A stretch of 36,219 nucleotides of DNA, taken from NCBI GenBank assembly GCA_026392035.1, contig JAPLCX010000117.1:1-36219 (forward strand), written 5' to 3'. This DNA comes from Candidatus Auribacterota bacterium. GTDB taxonomy: Bacteria; Auribacterota; Tritonobacteria; UBA1439. Positions 22,757 through 32,662 of this stretch are shown here, in pieces; within the stretch, counting starts at the first letter, position 1; the number at the start of each line of letters is the position of its first letter. Under the pieces are notes generated by a model. It did not search any database. It was not told the DNA's origin and worked only from the letters and a program-made list of their open reading frames with translations. A program made the translations under genes and the position numbers.

Positions 22757-23076
22757 TGGACCAGATTGCCAAATCCCCGGTGGATGAACGCGCGCGTCTC
22801 TTTCAAGAAGCGGCTGACCTTCGCCCCAGGATTCCGTCTTTTGTAATGGAGAAGGATTTCTGGGTCTGTTGGACAATTAAGCGCATCTTCACATCGGTTG
22901 ACATCCCGCTTCATTTGATCTTCAAGGGGGGCACAAGTCTTTCAAAGGTTTTTCATGTCATCGACCGTTTCTCCGAAGATGTGGATCTCTCCTTTGACCG
23001 TCGGGAGCTTGGATTCGATATCGGGTGCGACCACGAATTGACCCTGACCCCGAATCCACTAGTCAATCCCTGTTAA
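22753..23076 (+). pseudogene. Truncated AbiEii nucleotidyltransferase toxin
   Basis: The 107 codons carry the AbiEii/AbiGii signature FKGGTSLSK (residues ~57-65) and RFSEDVDLSFDR (~72-83), the nucleotidyltransferase GS and DxD motifs. Family members are about 250-300 residues; here homology ends near residue 90 and the frame stops at 107. The C-terminal half is missing, so the toxin is probably inactive. The sequence after the stop (LLKIRIELAHYRFNPAPQM in another frame) is not recognised. Confidence 0.8.
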
Positions 23077-23204
23077 AAATTAGGATCGAACTGGCTCACT
23101 ACCGATTTAACCCCGCGCCGCAGATGGGATACTAACATCCATTTTGCATGGGTGATCAGTAGTGTTGCGGAGATACAAGGGTTGTCGGATAATATGCGCA
23201 GAGT

Positions 23205-23753
23205 TTGGGCAAACGGGATCGTAAAATCGATTTCACCCCTGCCCGCATGTATGACGTAACTACGAAAGCATTGAATCAGGCTGTCAAACGCAATGAAGAG
23301 AAATTTCCTTCGGATTTCATGTTTCAACTTACTCTGCAAGAGGTTACGGGATTAAAATCGCGAGCAGTTAGTAACGTTGAATCAGATATCCGGTCACAAA
23401 TTGTGACCGCATCGGCAAAGAGAAATATTCGATATCCGCCCTACGCATTCACAGAACATGGCGCAATAATGGCGGCGACGGTGCTCAATAGCCCGCTGGC
23501 GGTGCAAATGAGTGTATTGGTGGTCAGGGCATTTGTAAAAATGCGGGAGACCCTGGCCGCAACTGAGACAATGGCAAGAAGGCTAGCCGAAATAGAGAAA
23601 ACATTGCTTTCTCATGATGGTGCGTTGCGCGATCTGTACTATAAAATCCGCCCCCTGCTGCTTCCGCCTCCAGAGAAGCCCAAACGCCGGATCGGGTTTG
23701 GCTTGGGGGAACGCCGGGCGCGGTATAAGTTGAGAGTGCGGAGAAGCAAATAG
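23205..23753 (+). CDS. ORF6N (KilA-N-like) domain protein, N-terminus altered
   Basis: This frame of up to 182 aa carries the ORF6N domain of phage and toxin-associated DNA-binding proteins: MYDVTTKALNQAVKRNEEKF, FPSDFMFQLT, DIRSQIVTA and YAFTEHGAIMAATVLNS, then a coiled-coil and a basic tail KPKRRIGFGLGERRARYK. The usual start of the domain (an IRGQKVMLD-like strand) is replaced by unrelated residues after a TTG start; the ATG at 23247 is an alternative start. The domain is therefore 5'-truncated and function is doubtful. It sits just upstream of the cas operon. Confidence 0.6.
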   Translation: MGKRDRKIDFTPARMYDVTTKALNQAVKRNEEKFPSDFMFQLTLQEVTGLKSRAVSNVESDIRSQIVTASAKRNIRYPPYAFTEHGAIMAATVLNSPLAVQMSVLVVRAFVKMRETLAATETMARRLAEIEKTLLSHDGALRDLYYKIRPLLLPPPEKPKRRIGFGLGERRARYKLRVRRSK

Positions 23754-23793
23754 CAATCTCTACTTCTCAATTTCTCTTTTTTACACAATAGTT

Positions 23794-23824
23794 TGGGATT
23801 TGGGGTTTGGGATTTGGGATTTAG
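23794..23824. repeat. GGGATTTGG-type simple repeats
   Basis: TTTGGGATTTGGGGTTTGGG and neighbours repeat the heptad-like unit also seen in the aroA-aroC spacer (5472-5533 and 5631-5640). Confidence 0.6.
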
Positions 23825-23937
23825 CTGCGGCTGGAGGCCGCACAAGGTATCTATTGTCTTGCGCCAGCAGAATTCGAGGCTTGCACGCGATTTTCGGGGG
23901 CAAAAATCGCTTCTAAGGCCGTTTTTGAGACCCTGAA

Positions 23938-24006
23938 ATGACAGAAGAAAATCCTCCATCAGAGCGAAATATCGTTGTCCGACCCGGCCGCATAGGTTTG
24001 AAATGA
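23938..24006 (+). CDS. Possible 22-codon leader ORF coupled to cas3
   Basis: ATG 23938 opens MTEENPPSERNIVVRPGR and ends at TGA 24004-24006, overlapping the cas3 ATG by ATGA. The first codons and the 60 bp before them match 20940-21035, where the frame reads MTEHSPVEKDIVVRP, so it derives from the 5' end of a repeated gene, possibly an ORF6N gene. cas3 has no ribosome binding site of its own, so translational coupling is possible. It has no clear SD itself. Confidence 0.35.
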   Translation: MTEENPPSERNIVVRPGRIGLK

Positions 24007-26681
24007 TAGAATATTTTTGGGCGAAGACGGGAGAAGATGGAAATGCATACCATCCCTTAATACTGCACATGCTTGATGTCGCTGCCTGCGCTGATGTTAT
24101 AATGGAGCGGGAGCCGGAAACTACCCGTCAACGTATGGCGGCAATCATGGGACTTCCATGGGAATATGCTCGTCTGTGGCTTCTATTACTTATTGCCAGT
24201 CACGATTTGGGTAAGGCATGTCCTGGTTTTCAGCTTAAATGGGTGAATTCAAGGAGGGTGCTTGAAAAGGCAGGATTTCGGCTTCCGCGATTACCCGACA
24301 CCTCTATAAACCATGCCTTTGTCAGTCAGGCAGCCCTTGATCATTTGTTGTGCGAAATGGGGTGGAAGGAGGGTATTGCCGCTCTTTGTGCCGATGCGGT
24401 TGGATGTCATCACGGCATCCGCGCTACACCATCGGTACTTGAGGGACTTTCCGGCAATCGAAATGGTGTTGATGAGCAGCATTGGAAGTCATCATGGGAG
24501 GAACTTTTCAAAACTCTTCAAAATATCTTTGTAGTAGGCAAGCCTCCTGTAAAGAGCAACCTTTCCGGTCCTGATTTTATGCTTCTTTCCGGCCTTGCCA
24601 GTTTCGCCGACTGGATCGGTTCCAACAAAGAGTGGTTCCCGTTTGGTACTATAGCGGATTGTGGCGATCTCGACATATGGTTTCAGCGACGGCGAGAAAA
24701 GGCTAAAATAGCTCTTGATGCCATTGGCTGGAACAATCGGAGGCCACTTCTTAATGTGTATCAGACCTTTGCCGATGCATTCCCGAAATGTTCGCCTCCA
24801 CGCCCGCTACAAAAAACGGTGGCAATGGCGGTTGCTGCAACACCGTCGCCTTGCGTACTTCTCGTTGAAGCCCCGATGGGCGAAGGGAAAACCGAAGCGG
24901 CATTCTATGCGCATTTGGAACTGCAACGGCGCTTCGGCCATCGGGGAATGTATATGGCTTTGCCTACAAAGGCAACGGGCAATGCGATGTTCACCCGTAC
25001 ACTTACCTTTCTTCGCTCCTTTGCGGGTAGTCGGACTCTAGACTTACAGTTGCTCCATGGAGCAGCCAAACTCAACGACACATTTCAGAAGGTTTGTCTG
25101 GGGCAGATACATGATGACGAAGATGGAGGAACTGTACGAGCGGGAGAGTGGTTCACCCACAAGAAACGGGCACTTCTGTCAGAATACGGAGTTGGGACCA
25201 TCGACCAAGCATTGCTTACCATATTGCCGGTGCGGCACTATTTTGTACGGCTTTGGGGGCTTGCCAATCGGATAGTTATCTTCGATGAAATACACGCCTA
25301 TGATGCCTATACGGGGACACTTCTGTTCCATCTCATACGCTGGCTGCGTGCCCTCGGTTCCAGCGTGGTGCTGCTTTCCGCTACTCTCCCACCTGAATTT
25401 CGGCGGCGATTGGCAGCTGCGTTGGGTGCAAAACTTCCGGAGCAAGAAGCTGCCTATCCTCGATTGACGATATTTACTGACGGTGATTGTAAACAGGTAA
25501 AATTCGCTGCCGACCGTAGCAGATGGCGCGAGCTGGTGATTGAACCACTTGGAGCGGCTCTGCCGGCAATTCATTCCTGTCTGATTGAAAAACTGCCTGC
25601 TTGCGGGTTTGTTGGTGTTATTGTTAATACGGTACAGCGCGCACAGGAGCTATATAAACTCTTCGGTGATGGCGAAATGATAGTAACAGAGGGCGTCATT
25701 ATCGGCAAACGGCTTACTGATAGAACCGAGATTTACCTTTTCCATGCTCGTTATCCGGCGCAGGAGCGGCAGAAACGGGAGGATGCTGCGCGTGCCCTAT
25801 TTGGCAAAAATGAAGACCAGAATGGTAAAATCAAAGACCGAAATGGACGGTCTATTCTCATCGCCACACAGGTTGTCGAACAAAGCCTCGACCTCGACTT
25901 TGATTTGCTCATCACCGACCTTGCGCCAATAGACCTTATCTTGCAGCGAGCAGGGCGGCTCTGGCGGCACCAACGGAAGAATCGGCATGTCCCTCATCCG
26001 GTTCTCTGTGTTGCCGGACTTATCGGAAATTTGCCCGGTTCCTTTGGTGATCCGCTCTGGTGGAGTGCAATTTACCGGGAGGACATTTTACTACGCACCT
26101 GGGAAGTCCTCAAAAAGCATAAGCAAATTGTTCTTCCTGATGAAATAGACCGGCTTGTTGAAGATGTCTATGAAGGGGTTGCCATGCCCACTGATGAGGA
26201 AGTTCTGAAGCGGCTTGAAAAAGCCGAGGTTGAAAGCGATGGGGAATATTACGCACACCAGACTATGGCGCATCAGGCAATTATCGGACTGCCCGATGAT
26301 GGCAGCTGGAAAGATACGAGCCGGTTCTATCTCTATGATGAGGATGAACCAGGTGTGCATCGCATTTTAAAAGCCCAGACCCGTCTCGGTGAGGATTCGC
26401 TGACGGTAATCCCGTTCTTTCCCTTAGATAATCTTGATGCTACTGTCACACCTGACTTTGCAATGGCAAAAGAATGGTTTATGCGTGCGGTTTCACTTGC
26501 GCGCAAAGATGTTGTGATGCGGTTGCGGAGCAAGGGTATTCCCGATGGATGGAAGAAAATCTCTCTGCTGCGAAACTGCTACCCGATGTTTTTTGATAAC
26601 GCCGGGAATTGGATTGAAGACGATAATGTGAAATTAGACAAAGAACTTGGAATAGTTTACACACACAAGGAAGCGCAATGA
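24003..26681 (+). CDS. cas3: Cas3 nuclease-helicase, type I-E
   Basis: This 892-aa protein is the effector that Cascade recruits to unwind and degrade target DNA. The N-terminal HD nuclease shows HPLILHMLDVAA (H17) and ASHDLGKACPGF (H67-D68). The superfamily-2 helicase has Walker A EAPMGEGKTEAA (~289-300), FDEIHAYD (~426, a DExH box), a SATLPPEFRRR motif, and TQVVEQSLDLDFDLLITDLA with LQRAGRLWRH near 647. All core motifs are intact. Its stop overlaps the cse1 start by ATGA, and it heads an eight-gene operon. Base composition is AT-richer than the left half of the window, which suggests transfer. Confidence 0.96.
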   Translation: MIEYFWAKTGEDGNAYHPLILHMLDVAACADVIMEREPETTRQRMAAIMGLPWEYARLWLLLLIASHDLGKACPGFQLKWVNSRRVLEKAGFRLPRLPDTSINHAFVSQAALDHLLCEMGWKEGIAALCADAVGCHHGIRATPSVLEGLSGNRNGVDEQHWKSSWEELFKTLQNIFVVGKPPVKSNLSGPDFMLLSGLASFADWIGSNKEWFPFGTIADCGDLDIWFQRRREKAKIALDAIGWNNRRPLLNVYQTFADAFPKCSPPRPLQKTVAMAVAATPSPCVLLVEAPMGEGKTEAAFYAHLELQRRFGHRGMYMALPTKATGNAMFTRTLTFLRSFAGSRTLDLQLLHGAAKLNDTFQKVCLGQIHDDEDGGTVRAGEWFTHKKRALLSEYGVGTIDQALLTILPVRHYFVRLWGLANRIVIFDEIHAYDAYTGTLLFHLIRWLRALGSSVVLLSATLPPEFRRRLAAALGAKLPEQEAAYPRLTIFTDGDCKQVKFAADRSRWRELVIEPLGAALPAIHSCLIEKLPACGFVGVIVNTVQRAQELYKLFGDGEMIVTEGVIIGKRLTDRTEIYLFHARYPAQERQKREDAARALFGKNEDQNGKIKDRNGRSILIATQVVEQSLDLDFDLLITDLAPIDLILQRAGRLWRHQRKNRHVPHPVLCVAGLIGNLPGSFGDPLWWSAIYREDILLRTWEVLKKHKQIVLPDEIDRLVEDVYEGVAMPTDEEVLKRLEKAEVESDGEYYAHQTMAHQAIIGLPDDGSWKDTSRFYLYDEDEPGVHRILKAQTRLGEDSLTVIPFFPLDNLDATVTPDFAMAKEWFMRAVSLARKDVVMRLRSKGIPDGWKKISLLRNCYPMFFDNAGNWIEDDNVKLDKELGIVYTHKEAQ

Positions 26682-28210
26682 GTCGATACAATTTAATCGA
26701 TGAACCGTGGATCCCCGTGCTTGATTTAAAAGGGAATCGGAAGCCACTTGGTATTCGCGATACACTGATTAATGCAGATAGTCTTGCTTGTATCGAAGAC
26801 CCGTCTCCACTGGTCACTGCAGCACTCCATCGCTTTTTACTTGCAGTGCTGTATCGCGCACTGCAAGGGCCTTGTGATATTGATGAGGCGAAGAAACTTT
26901 TCCGTGAGGGATTACCAAAGAAGAAGATCCGAGCGTATCTGGAGAAGTGGAAGGAGCGGTTTTATCTGTTTGATAAGCATTATCCGTTTGGACAGAATCG
27001 GAATGTTCCAGAAGATGAAGTTGAGCCATGGACAAAATTAACCGCGGAGTTTAACTCGACAAGCAGCAAAGTGCTATTTGATCATACGGATACAACCAAT
27101 TTGTTTTCGGCGCCATATGATTCTATCGCGCGGTGGATAGTTTCAACGATGAACTTTTCTGTTCGTGGAGGTAGAGGTTATAATCCCTCCCCATCTTCTG
27201 ACGGTTTAATTGTCTTACCTATCGGGAGCACATTGTTTGAAACATTACTTTTTTGTCTAACACCTTATTCAAATAGGGATGTTGCTAATTCCGATTCTGC
27301 ACCGTGGGAAAGAAAATCTCATCCTCTCAGTTTTTTTAAGGGAAAGCCTGAAAGGGCGTCACTTGGTTATGCAGATCGTTATACTTGGCAATCCCGAGCA
27401 ATAAGGCTTCTCATGGAGCCCAATGGCGGAGTCAAAAAGGTCGCATTTATTCCCGGTGTTCGTCACATTGAAAATAGCGATACAGAATCGATGGTGCCGT
27501 TGAAGTTGGTTAAAGATAAAGGACTACGTTTTGTTCAACTTGAAGAGAAAGGGATATGGCGGGATTTTGACTCATTATTGCCCAACGGTACGGGAAGGGC
27601 ACCAAAAGTAATAGATAATATGCTTATACTTTGCGGTCGGAATCGCGCTAGTCTTGCAAAGTCAATTCAAGTTATCGGTCAAAGTTTCAGCAATGCAAAA
27701 ATCGAATTCTGGCGCATGGAAAAGTTCGCTCTCTCTGGACAGATGGTAGCAAACGCGGAATTCTGTAACGATATTCGTATGTTGTTAATAATTGCCGAGA
27801 CTACCTCGGAAATACTCAATAATGCCTGCAAGGAAATGGGTAAAAATATAATAGCGCATGGTGAAAGAATATTGGAACCTGACAAATGGAAAGCGGGGAA
27901 ACTGTTCCCCGGTGATGTGATGAAATATGTAAACAGTATTGGTGCAGTCCCTCAGTACTGGTCAACTCTCGAAGCAAAATTTCATGAAGTGCTTCGCGGC
28001 TATACGCTTGATAAGAATCCGGATGATATTCACCATGACTGGCTCGTTGCAGTGCGTAACGCTCTATCCGACGCCTGGAAATTGCATCAACGTTCTATCG
28101 CGGGCAATGACGCCTGGGGAATACGCGCGCTGGTGAAAGCTGAAAGTATCATTGGAAAAAAGATAGCAGAACTTAATACAAACATCCAATCACTCAAGGA
28201 GGTGCCATGA
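26678..28210 (+). CDS. cse1: Cascade large subunit Cse1 (CasA/Cas8e)
   Basis: This 510-aa protein begins RYNLIDEPWIPVLDLKG, the diagnostic N-terminus of Cse1. In type I-E systems this subunit recognises the PAM, helps open the target duplex and recruits Cas3. Length is typical (about 500). The middle segment GGRGYNPSPSSDGLIVLP fits the loop region of the family. It overlaps cas3 by 4 bp upstream and cse2 by 4 bp downstream, so the three are translationally coupled. Confidence 0.95.
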   Translation: MSRYNLIDEPWIPVLDLKGNRKPLGIRDTLINADSLACIEDPSPLVTAALHRFLLAVLYRALQGPCDIDEAKKLFREGLPKKKIRAYLEKWKERFYLFDKHYPFGQNRNVPEDEVEPWTKLTAEFNSTSSKVLFDHTDTTNLFSAPYDSIARWIVSTMNFSVRGGRGYNPSPSSDGLIVLPIGSTLFETLLFCLTPYSNRDVANSDSAPWERKSHPLSFFKGKPERASLGYADRYTWQSRAIRLLMEPNGGVKKVAFIPGVRHIENSDTESMVPLKLVKDKGLRFVQLEEKGIWRDFDSLLPNGTGRAPKVIDNMLILCGRNRASLAKSIQVIGQSFSNAKIEFWRMEKFALSGQMVANAEFCNDIRMLLIIAETTSEILNNACKEMGKNIIAHGERILEPDKWKAGKLFPGDVMKYVNSIGAVPQYWSTLEAKFHEVLRGYTLDKNPDDIHHDWLVAVRNALSDAWKLHQRSIAGNDAWGIRALVKAESIIGKKIAELNTNIQSLKEVP

Positions 28211-28674
28211 GCACAATTATTGAGTCATTGGAGGATATGGCGAAAAAGGAGTCAAAAGTACGGGCTGTGCTCAAACGCAGCCTTTCTTTCGACCCAGGCA
28301 CCTATCCTCCTGCTTTTCCCTATGTTGAACCGCGACTATCCAGCGATGACAACAATTGGAAACGGATAGTCTATTACCTTGTCGCCGGATTGTGGGCTCG
28401 GCACTGGCGGGGATCTAATGGGCTAGGTCAATATCTTCCCGATGCCTGCAGAACGCTCTATGTCAAGAATGACAAATCGGCGAGCATCGAAAAACGTTTT
28501 ATTACCCTGCTCGATGCTGATGATGGTCAGCTTGCATATCGTTTGCGGCAGATGCTTGCCCTGCTTAAAGATTATCCGATTGACTTCGATGGCCTGCTGA
28601 AGGATTTGTTTTCGTGGAATCATCCGGACAAATTCGTTCAGATTCGCTGGGCAAGAGGCTTTTATGGAACTTGA
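28207..28674 (+). CDS. cse2: Cascade small subunit Cse2 (CasB)
   Basis: This 155-aa helical protein occupies the position of the Cascade small subunit, two copies of which line the belly of the complex and stabilise the displaced strand. Family-like segments are YVEPRLSSDDNNWKRIVYYL, VAGLWARHWRG and KRFITLLDADDGQLAYRLRQ. It starts within the cse1 stop (ATGA). A 50-bp gap with AAAGGAGA follows before cas7e. Confidence 0.92.
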   Translation: MSTIIESLEDMAKKESKVRAVLKRSLSFDPGTYPPAFPYVEPRLSSDDNNWKRIVYYLVAGLWARHWRGSNGLGQYLPDACRTLYVKNDKSASIEKRFITLLDADDGQLAYRLRQMLALLKDYPIDFDGLLKDLFSWNHPDKFVQIRWARGFYGT

Positions 28675-28724
28675 TCCACAATAGACAATGAACCTGAAAC
28701 TATCAAAACAAAGGAGAATCACAA

Positions 28725-29873
28725 ATGAAAACCTTGATTGAAATCCATGTTCTGCAGAACTTTGCCCCGAGCAACCTCAACCGTGATGATACCGGAGCTC
28801 CCAAAGATGCTTTCTTTGGAGGGCGTCGTCGTGCGCGCATCTCAAGCCAGTGTATTAAGCGTGCAGTGCGGGAGTATTTCAAGAGACAGAATGGCAATTG
28901 GTTTGCTAGCCGCACTAAACGCCTTGTTGATGATCTCAAAACAAAACTTGAGAAGAAGCTTGCCAGCACGAAAGGATATTCAGATGAGAACTTGATCAAG
29001 GCTATTGAAGCAGCCATCAATTGCATTGGCATAGGCGATAAAAAGGTCAAAGTTGAGAAGGATAAAAAGACAGGTCAAATGAAAACGGACGTCCTTCTGT
29101 TTCTGAGCACCAAAGAAATTGATGCTCTTGCTTCTGTTGTAGAGAAGTCATATAAAGAGCTGCTTAAAGACAAGATTCCTTCTGAGGTTTCAGACAAAGT
29201 AGCGGATTCGCTTGCAGGGAAGGAGAATAAGTCCCGGCTGACATTGGATATAGCACTCTTTGGAAGAATGCTGGCGGTGATGCCCGAGAAGAATCAGAAC
29301 GCCGCTTGCCAAGTTGCTCACGCCATATCGACCCATGCTGTGGAACGGGAATTTGACTTTTATACTGCCGTGGATGATCTTAAGCCTGAAGACATTGCAG
29401 GTGCAGATATGATGGGTACTGTTGAGTTCAATTCCGCCTGCTTCTACCGTTATGCCGTGGTTGACTACAAGAAATTGGTCGATAACCTGCCAAACGATAA
29501 CGAACTTGCTCTCACGGGGCTCCGCGCTTTCCTTGAAGGTTTTGTGGTTGCCGAGCCCGCGGGCAAACAGAATACCTTTGCTGCTCATAACCCGCCGGAG
29601 TTTGTTCTTGTATCGGTGAGGAAGGATGGATTCCCTCGCAATCTCGCTAATGCTTTCGAAGTACCTGTCCGGGTGAAGGGTGAAGAGTCATTGACGCGCA
29701 AATCTGTAAAAATGCTTGCAGATAAGGCAAAGGAGCTTTCTTCGGTCTACGGTGATGAGGGAAAGTCCTTTTGCATTGATCTCATTGATTCTGGTGCAGA
29801 AATTGGCACAAAAAAATCATCGCTTCAAGAACTTCTGAATGAAGTTATTGCCGAAGTCAGACGGGAGGGATAA
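28725..29873 (+). CDS. cas7e: Cascade backbone subunit Cas7e (Cse4/CasC)
   Basis: This 382-aa RAMP protein forms the six-copy backbone that holds the crRNA spacer. The start EIHVLQNFAPSNLNRDDTGA and GGRRRARISSQCIKRAVR are strongly diagnostic of type I-E Cas7. Further on are DIALFGRMLA, AISTHAVEREFDFYTAVDD and GTVEFNSACFYRYAVVDY. An internal insertion rich in K and D (about residues 60-115) makes it slightly longer than the E. coli protein. AAAGGAGA precedes the ATG. Confidence 0.95.
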   Translation: MKTLIEIHVLQNFAPSNLNRDDTGAPKDAFFGGRRRARISSQCIKRAVREYFKRQNGNWFASRTKRLVDDLKTKLEKKLASTKGYSDENLIKAIEAAINCIGIGDKKVKVEKDKKTGQMKTDVLLFLSTKEIDALASVVEKSYKELLKDKIPSEVSDKVADSLAGKENKSRLTLDIALFGRMLAVMPEKNQNAACQVAHAISTHAVEREFDFYTAVDDLKPEDIAGADMMGTVEFNSACFYRYAVVDYKKLVDNLPNDNELALTGLRAFLEGFVVAEPAGKQNTFAAHNPPEFVLVSVRKDGFPRNLANAFEVPVRVKGEESLTRKSVKMLADKAKELSSVYGDEGKSFCIDLIDSGAEIGTKKSSLQELLNEVIAEVRREG

Positions 29874-29875
29874 CG

Positions 29876-30559
29876 ATGTCTACTTTACTTTTGCGTCTGA
29901 TGGGACCCATGCAATCATGGGGAACGACCAGTCGATTTGATCAGCGCGATACCGGTAAGGAGCCGAGCAAGTCGGGCGTCATTGGTCTGCTCGCTGCTGC
30001 AATGGGCATAGACCGGGCCGATTGGGAAAAGCTGGAGCCATTGATCCAACTGAAGATGGGGGTGCGTCATGATCGCCCTGGGGTTTTACGAAAGGATTAT
30101 CAGACCGCCGGTTGTTCCGATTCGGATACAATAATCAAGGCTGACGGCTCTCCATCGAAAGATGGGGTGGTGTCTGAAAGGTACTATCTCGCCGATGCTG
30201 CTTTTCTTGTTGGCTTGGAGGGCGATGATCGTAAGATTCTTGAACAGGCGCACAACAAACTTCGCAATCCTCAGTGGGTTTTGGGGCTGGGGCGAAAATC
30301 GTATCTGCCCGCTGAGCCAGTTTACCTGAAGGACGGCCTGTGCGATGTGTCGTTAAAGGAAGCTCTTTTTTCTTATCCGTGGCTTGGACGAGGAACTGCA
30401 CCGCAAACGATTCTTTACTCTTTTGAATCGCCTGATGGCTCCGGCCGCATGGTAATGGATCAATCCTTGTCGTCGTTTGCCGAACGCCGCTTCGGTTCAC
30501 GTTTTGTTGTTTCTGAATGGCTACCTATTACAACGGAGGTTGCCTATGTACCTGCATAG
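29876..30559 (+). CDS. cas5e: Cascade subunit Cas5e (CasD)
   Basis: This 227-aa protein caps the 5' handle of the crRNA. Its opening LLLRLMGPMQSWGTTSRFDQ and KEPSKSGVIGLLAAAMGI are typical of Cas5e, as is the following LKMGVRHDRPGVLRKDYQT. It begins 2 bp after cas7e and its 3' end overlaps the start of cas6e by 14 bp. Confidence 0.94.
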   Translation: MSTLLLRLMGPMQSWGTTSRFDQRDTGKEPSKSGVIGLLAAAMGIDRADWEKLEPLIQLKMGVRHDRPGVLRKDYQTAGCSDSDTIIKADGSPSKDGVVSERYYLADAAFLVGLEGDDRKILEQAHNKLRNPQWVLGLGRKSYLPAEPVYLKDGLCDVSLKEALFSYPWLGRGTAPQTILYSFESPDGSGRMVMDQSLSSFAERRFGSRFVVSEWLPITTEVAYVPA

Positions 30560-31178
30560 AATCCATCTTGATTTGCGATGCACGGATGCTCGGCGAGATG
30601 TGGCTGATCCCTATGAAATGCACTCTACGCTCTGCCGGGCTTTTTCGACACCGGAAGCGAAGTGCGCCCCAGGTGCCTTTCTCTGGCGGCTTGAACCGGA
30701 ATTAAGCTCTGATGGTATGCCAAAGATAATTGTTCAGAGTCGGAAGATCCCGGAATGGTCGAGAATCAATCTGCCTGAATGGTTTGGAGAGCAGCCGAGC
30801 CCGCCTCTTGATCTTGCGCAAAAGCTTGCATTTAATGACATAAAAAACGGGAGCCAATTCCGGTATCGGGTGCGCGCTAATCCATCAGTTCGACGTAATG
30901 GGAAACGGATAGGTCTCTTCGATGCAACAACACAGATTGCCTGGTTCCAACAGCAAGGTAAAAAGAACGGATTCAAGCCATTAAGTATCCATCGAAGTGA
31001 GGAAAGGATGCTTACTGGCAAAATTCGTAGTGGTAATCCAATTCGGGTGTTTTCGGTACTATATGATGGTATTTTGGAGGTCACAAATACGCAACTATTC
31101 AACAAAGTTGTTAGTAGCGGTATCGGTCATGCAAAGGCCATGGGGCTGGGACTTCTGTCAGTGATACCGATAAAATAA
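30546..31178 (+). CDS. cas6e: crRNA endonuclease Cas6e (Cse3/CasE)
   Basis: This 210-aa enzyme cuts the pre-crRNA within each repeat hairpin and stays bound to the 3' stem. The ATG at 30546 follows GGAGG and lies inside the end of cas5e. Residues Y23 and H26 in DPYEMHS coincide with the catalytic tyrosine and histidine described for the T. thermophilus homologue. The C-terminal glycine-rich loop IGHAKAMGLGLLSV is typical. The target would be the CCCCAC/GTGGGG stem of the array repeats. Confidence 0.94.
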   Translation: MYLHRIHLDLRCTDARRDVADPYEMHSTLCRAFSTPEAKCAPGAFLWRLEPELSSDGMPKIIVQSRKIPEWSRINLPEWFGEQPSPPLDLAQKLAFNDIKNGSQFRYRVRANPSVRRNGKRIGLFDATTQIAWFQQQGKKNGFKPLSIHRSEERMLTGKIRSGNPIRVFSVLYDGILEVTNTQLFNKVVSSGIGHAKAMGLGLLSVIPIK

Positions 31179-31255
31179 GTTTCACTCTGTAAAGGCGTTC
31201 GGAAATTCATCATAGCCGATGTTTCCGGAGCGTTGTCGTTTTCGTGGTCTTGTTA

Positions 31256-31284
31256 TTGACAAAAGAGATAGAAAAACCTAAGGT
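31256..31284 (+). promoter_or_regulatory. Weak candidate promoter for cas1-cas2
   Basis: TTGACA at 31256-31261 followed 17 bp later by TAAGGT (31279-31284) lies in the 147-bp gap between cas6e and cas1, the largest gap in the cas cluster. The -35 box is perfect but the -10 box is poor, so separate transcription of the adaptation genes is only a possibility. Confidence 0.3.
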
Positions 31285-31325
31285 TTATTGGAAGAACAAG
31301 CGGGAATAATGAGACAGAGAAGGAA

Positions 31326-32580
<1,255 letters not shown>

Positions 32581-32662
32581 TTTGGTTAAGCTATTTAAAG
32601 GCTACGGAACAGATTTAAAGCTAAAAAGTGATTTTAGAGGTATCTAAGGCAGGATTTAAAGT
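32581..32662 (+). promoter_or_regulatory. CRISPR leader
   Basis: This 82-bp AT-rich stretch lies between the cas2 stop and the first repeat, the expected leader position for type I-E. ATTTAAAG occurs three times, with TTTAAAG at 32594-32600, 32614-32620 and 32655-32661 (spacings 20 and 41 bp, about two and four helical turns). The degenerate last repeat at the far end supports this orientation. Confidence 0.8.
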
